A stretch of 64,000 nt of DNA from [Mycobacterium] vasticus (GTDB taxonomy: Bacteria > Actinomycetota > Actinomycetes > Mycobacteriales > Mycobacteriaceae), in assembly GCF_020181595.1 (NCBI RefSeq), contig NZ_CP084028.1:3235889-3299888 (forward strand). Reading direction: 5' to 3'. Under the pieces are notes generated by a model. The model saw only the letters and a list, made by a program, of their open reading frames with translations, made no database searches and had not been told where the DNA came from. The position numbers were made by a program, and so were the translations under genes. This document shows positions 63,221-64,000 of the stretch, in pieces. Numbering within the stretch: the first letter of the stretch is position 1; each line of letters begins with the position of its first letter.

Positions 63221-64000
63221 TCATGAGGCCGGGCGCACCACCAGCACCGGCGAGTGCGCCGACTGCACCACCGCCAGGCTGACCGAACCCAGCAGCATTC
63301 CGGTGAAGCCGCCGCGACCGTGGCTGCCCACCACCACCAGCTGAGCCTCCTGCGACCGCTCGATGAGTTGATCGGCCGGCCGGTCACCGACCACCACCCG
63401 ACGCACGGTGACATCCGGGTAGCGCTCATGCCAGCCGGCCAGCCGCTCGGCCAGCGCCAGTTCGCCGTCGGAAGCCATTGCAGCCGTGTCGATTCCGGGG
63501 AAGTCGAGCATCCCGGTGTCATGCCAGGCGTACACCGCCACCAGCTCCACACCGCGCAGCGACGCCTCTTCGAAAGCCAGCGCCGTCGCGGCCTCCGACA
63601 CCGGGGAGCCGTCGATGCCGACCACCACCGGCGCATCGGCGGAATGCGAGTGGGTCTCGTGGATGACCGCGACCGGGCAGTGCGCATGCCGCACCAATGA
63701 CGAGCTGACCGACCCGAGCAGGCTGCGCCGCAACCGGCCGTGTCCACGGGACCCGACCACCAGCCGGATCGCCCCACGGCTCATGTCCACCAACGTCGGC
63801 ACCGTCGAACCGACGACGGTCTGCGCCTCGATCGACTGCGCGGGGGCCAGCGCCTCGGCGCGGCTGACCGCATCGCGCAGGTAGCGTTCGCCCTGTTCGC
63901 GCTGCCACTCGGTGTAGCCGGGCGGCATCGGCGTCTCGGGAAACGTCATCACCACCTGCGGCGCCAGCACATGAACCAGGCCCAGCGGCACGTTGTGCAG
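63221..64000 (-). CDS. Tandem universal stress protein, N-terminus cut by window edge
   Basis: The open frame continues past the right edge, so the first 30-40 residues are missing. The visible 260 residues hold two UspA domains. The first ends with the ATP-binding loop VVGSRGHGRLRRSLLGSVSSSL and the second (from VVVGIDGSPVSEAATALAFEEA) with VVGSHGRGGFTGMLLGSVSLAV. Both keep G-x2-G-x9-G-S/T. Mycobacterial tandem Usps such as Rv2623 bind ATP and are linked to dormancy. The gene is convergent with mmpL, 12 bases away. Confidence 0.93.
   Translation of the reverse strand: MHNVPLGLVHVLAPQVVMTFPETPMPPGYTEWQREQGERYLRDAVSRAEALAPAQSIEAQTVVGSTVPTLVDMSRGAIRLVVGSRGHGRLRRSLLGSVSSSLVRHAHCPVAVIHETHSHSADAPVVVGIDGSPVSEAATALAFEEASLRGVELVAVYAWHDTGMLDFPGIDTAAMASDGELALAERLAGWHERYPDVTVRRVVVGDRPADQLIERSQEAQLVVVGSHGRGGFTGMLLGSVSLAVVQSAHSPVLVVRPAS

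Overview
This window comes from a high-GC actinobacterium of the family Mycobacteriaceae. The evidence is two PPE-family genes, an MmpS/MmpL pair, a DUF732 secreted protein, the MfpA/MfpB conservon with its histidine kinase, DnaE2 behind an SOS box, and gene order recalling the M. tuberculosis trpS / metC-metX / folD / mfpA / dnaE2 region. An intact cobF (missing from the M. tuberculosis complex), a riboswitch-linked corrinoid-type ABC importer and the absence of PE_PGRS genes point to a non-tuberculous species. I cannot name it from sequence alone.

Positions 1-2.1 kb hold the end of a YihY/BrkB gene, trpS and a crotonase. From 2.1 to 27.9 kb lies a cobalamin super-locus. A plus-strand run carries cobG-cobH-cobIJ-cobM. 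A minus pair carries a dienelactone hydrolase and cobL. A riboswitch-led operon carries the chelatase AAA/VWA subunit, cobO, a cobB-cobC fusion and cobD. Small accessory genes follow. A minus operon carries cobN-cobF-cobQ-cobK behind its own riboswitch. Divergent from it, another riboswitch leads a BtuF-BtuC-BtuD-like importer whose ATPase is fused to a FhuF-like Fe-S domain, plus an unrecognised 193-residue protein. Together these cover the oxygen-dependent corrin pathway from precorrin-2 to adenosylcobinamide phosphate, except that CobG lacks its Fe-S module. cobA and the lower-ligand and late assembly genes (cobU/P, cobT, cobS/V) are not in the window.

From 27.9 to 33.8 kb is a TetR-controlled five-gene redox cassette: molybdopterin oxidoreductase, SnoaL-like protein, MDR reductase, LLM flavin oxidoreductase and a DinB/maleylpyruvate-isomerase-like protein. 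From 33.8 to 37.5 kb are two PPE2-like (PPE-PPW) genes, each with its own cobalamin riboswitch, making five such riboswitches in the window. Four of the five share nearly the same hairpin just before the ribosome-binding site.

From 37.6 to 43.4 kb are the monomeric isocitrate dehydrogenase and a methionine operon (metC-metX-methyltransferase) behind a SAM-IV riboswitch and a 14-codon upstream ORF containing Cys-Cys. From 43.5 to 54 kb are a DUF732 protein, DUF3017-folD, an old-yellow-enzyme relative, an Rv1747-like FHA-ABC transporter, and the mfpA-mfpB-DUF742-roadblock-kinase conservon. From 54 to 64 kb are trmL, a nitroreductase, a MOSC protein, dnaE2 with an upstream decayed copy of its own 5' end, mmpS-mmpL, and a universal stress protein cut by the window edge.

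Genes are tightly packed, with many ATGA/GTGA overlaps. No tRNA, rRNA, CRISPR array or insertion sequence was recognised.
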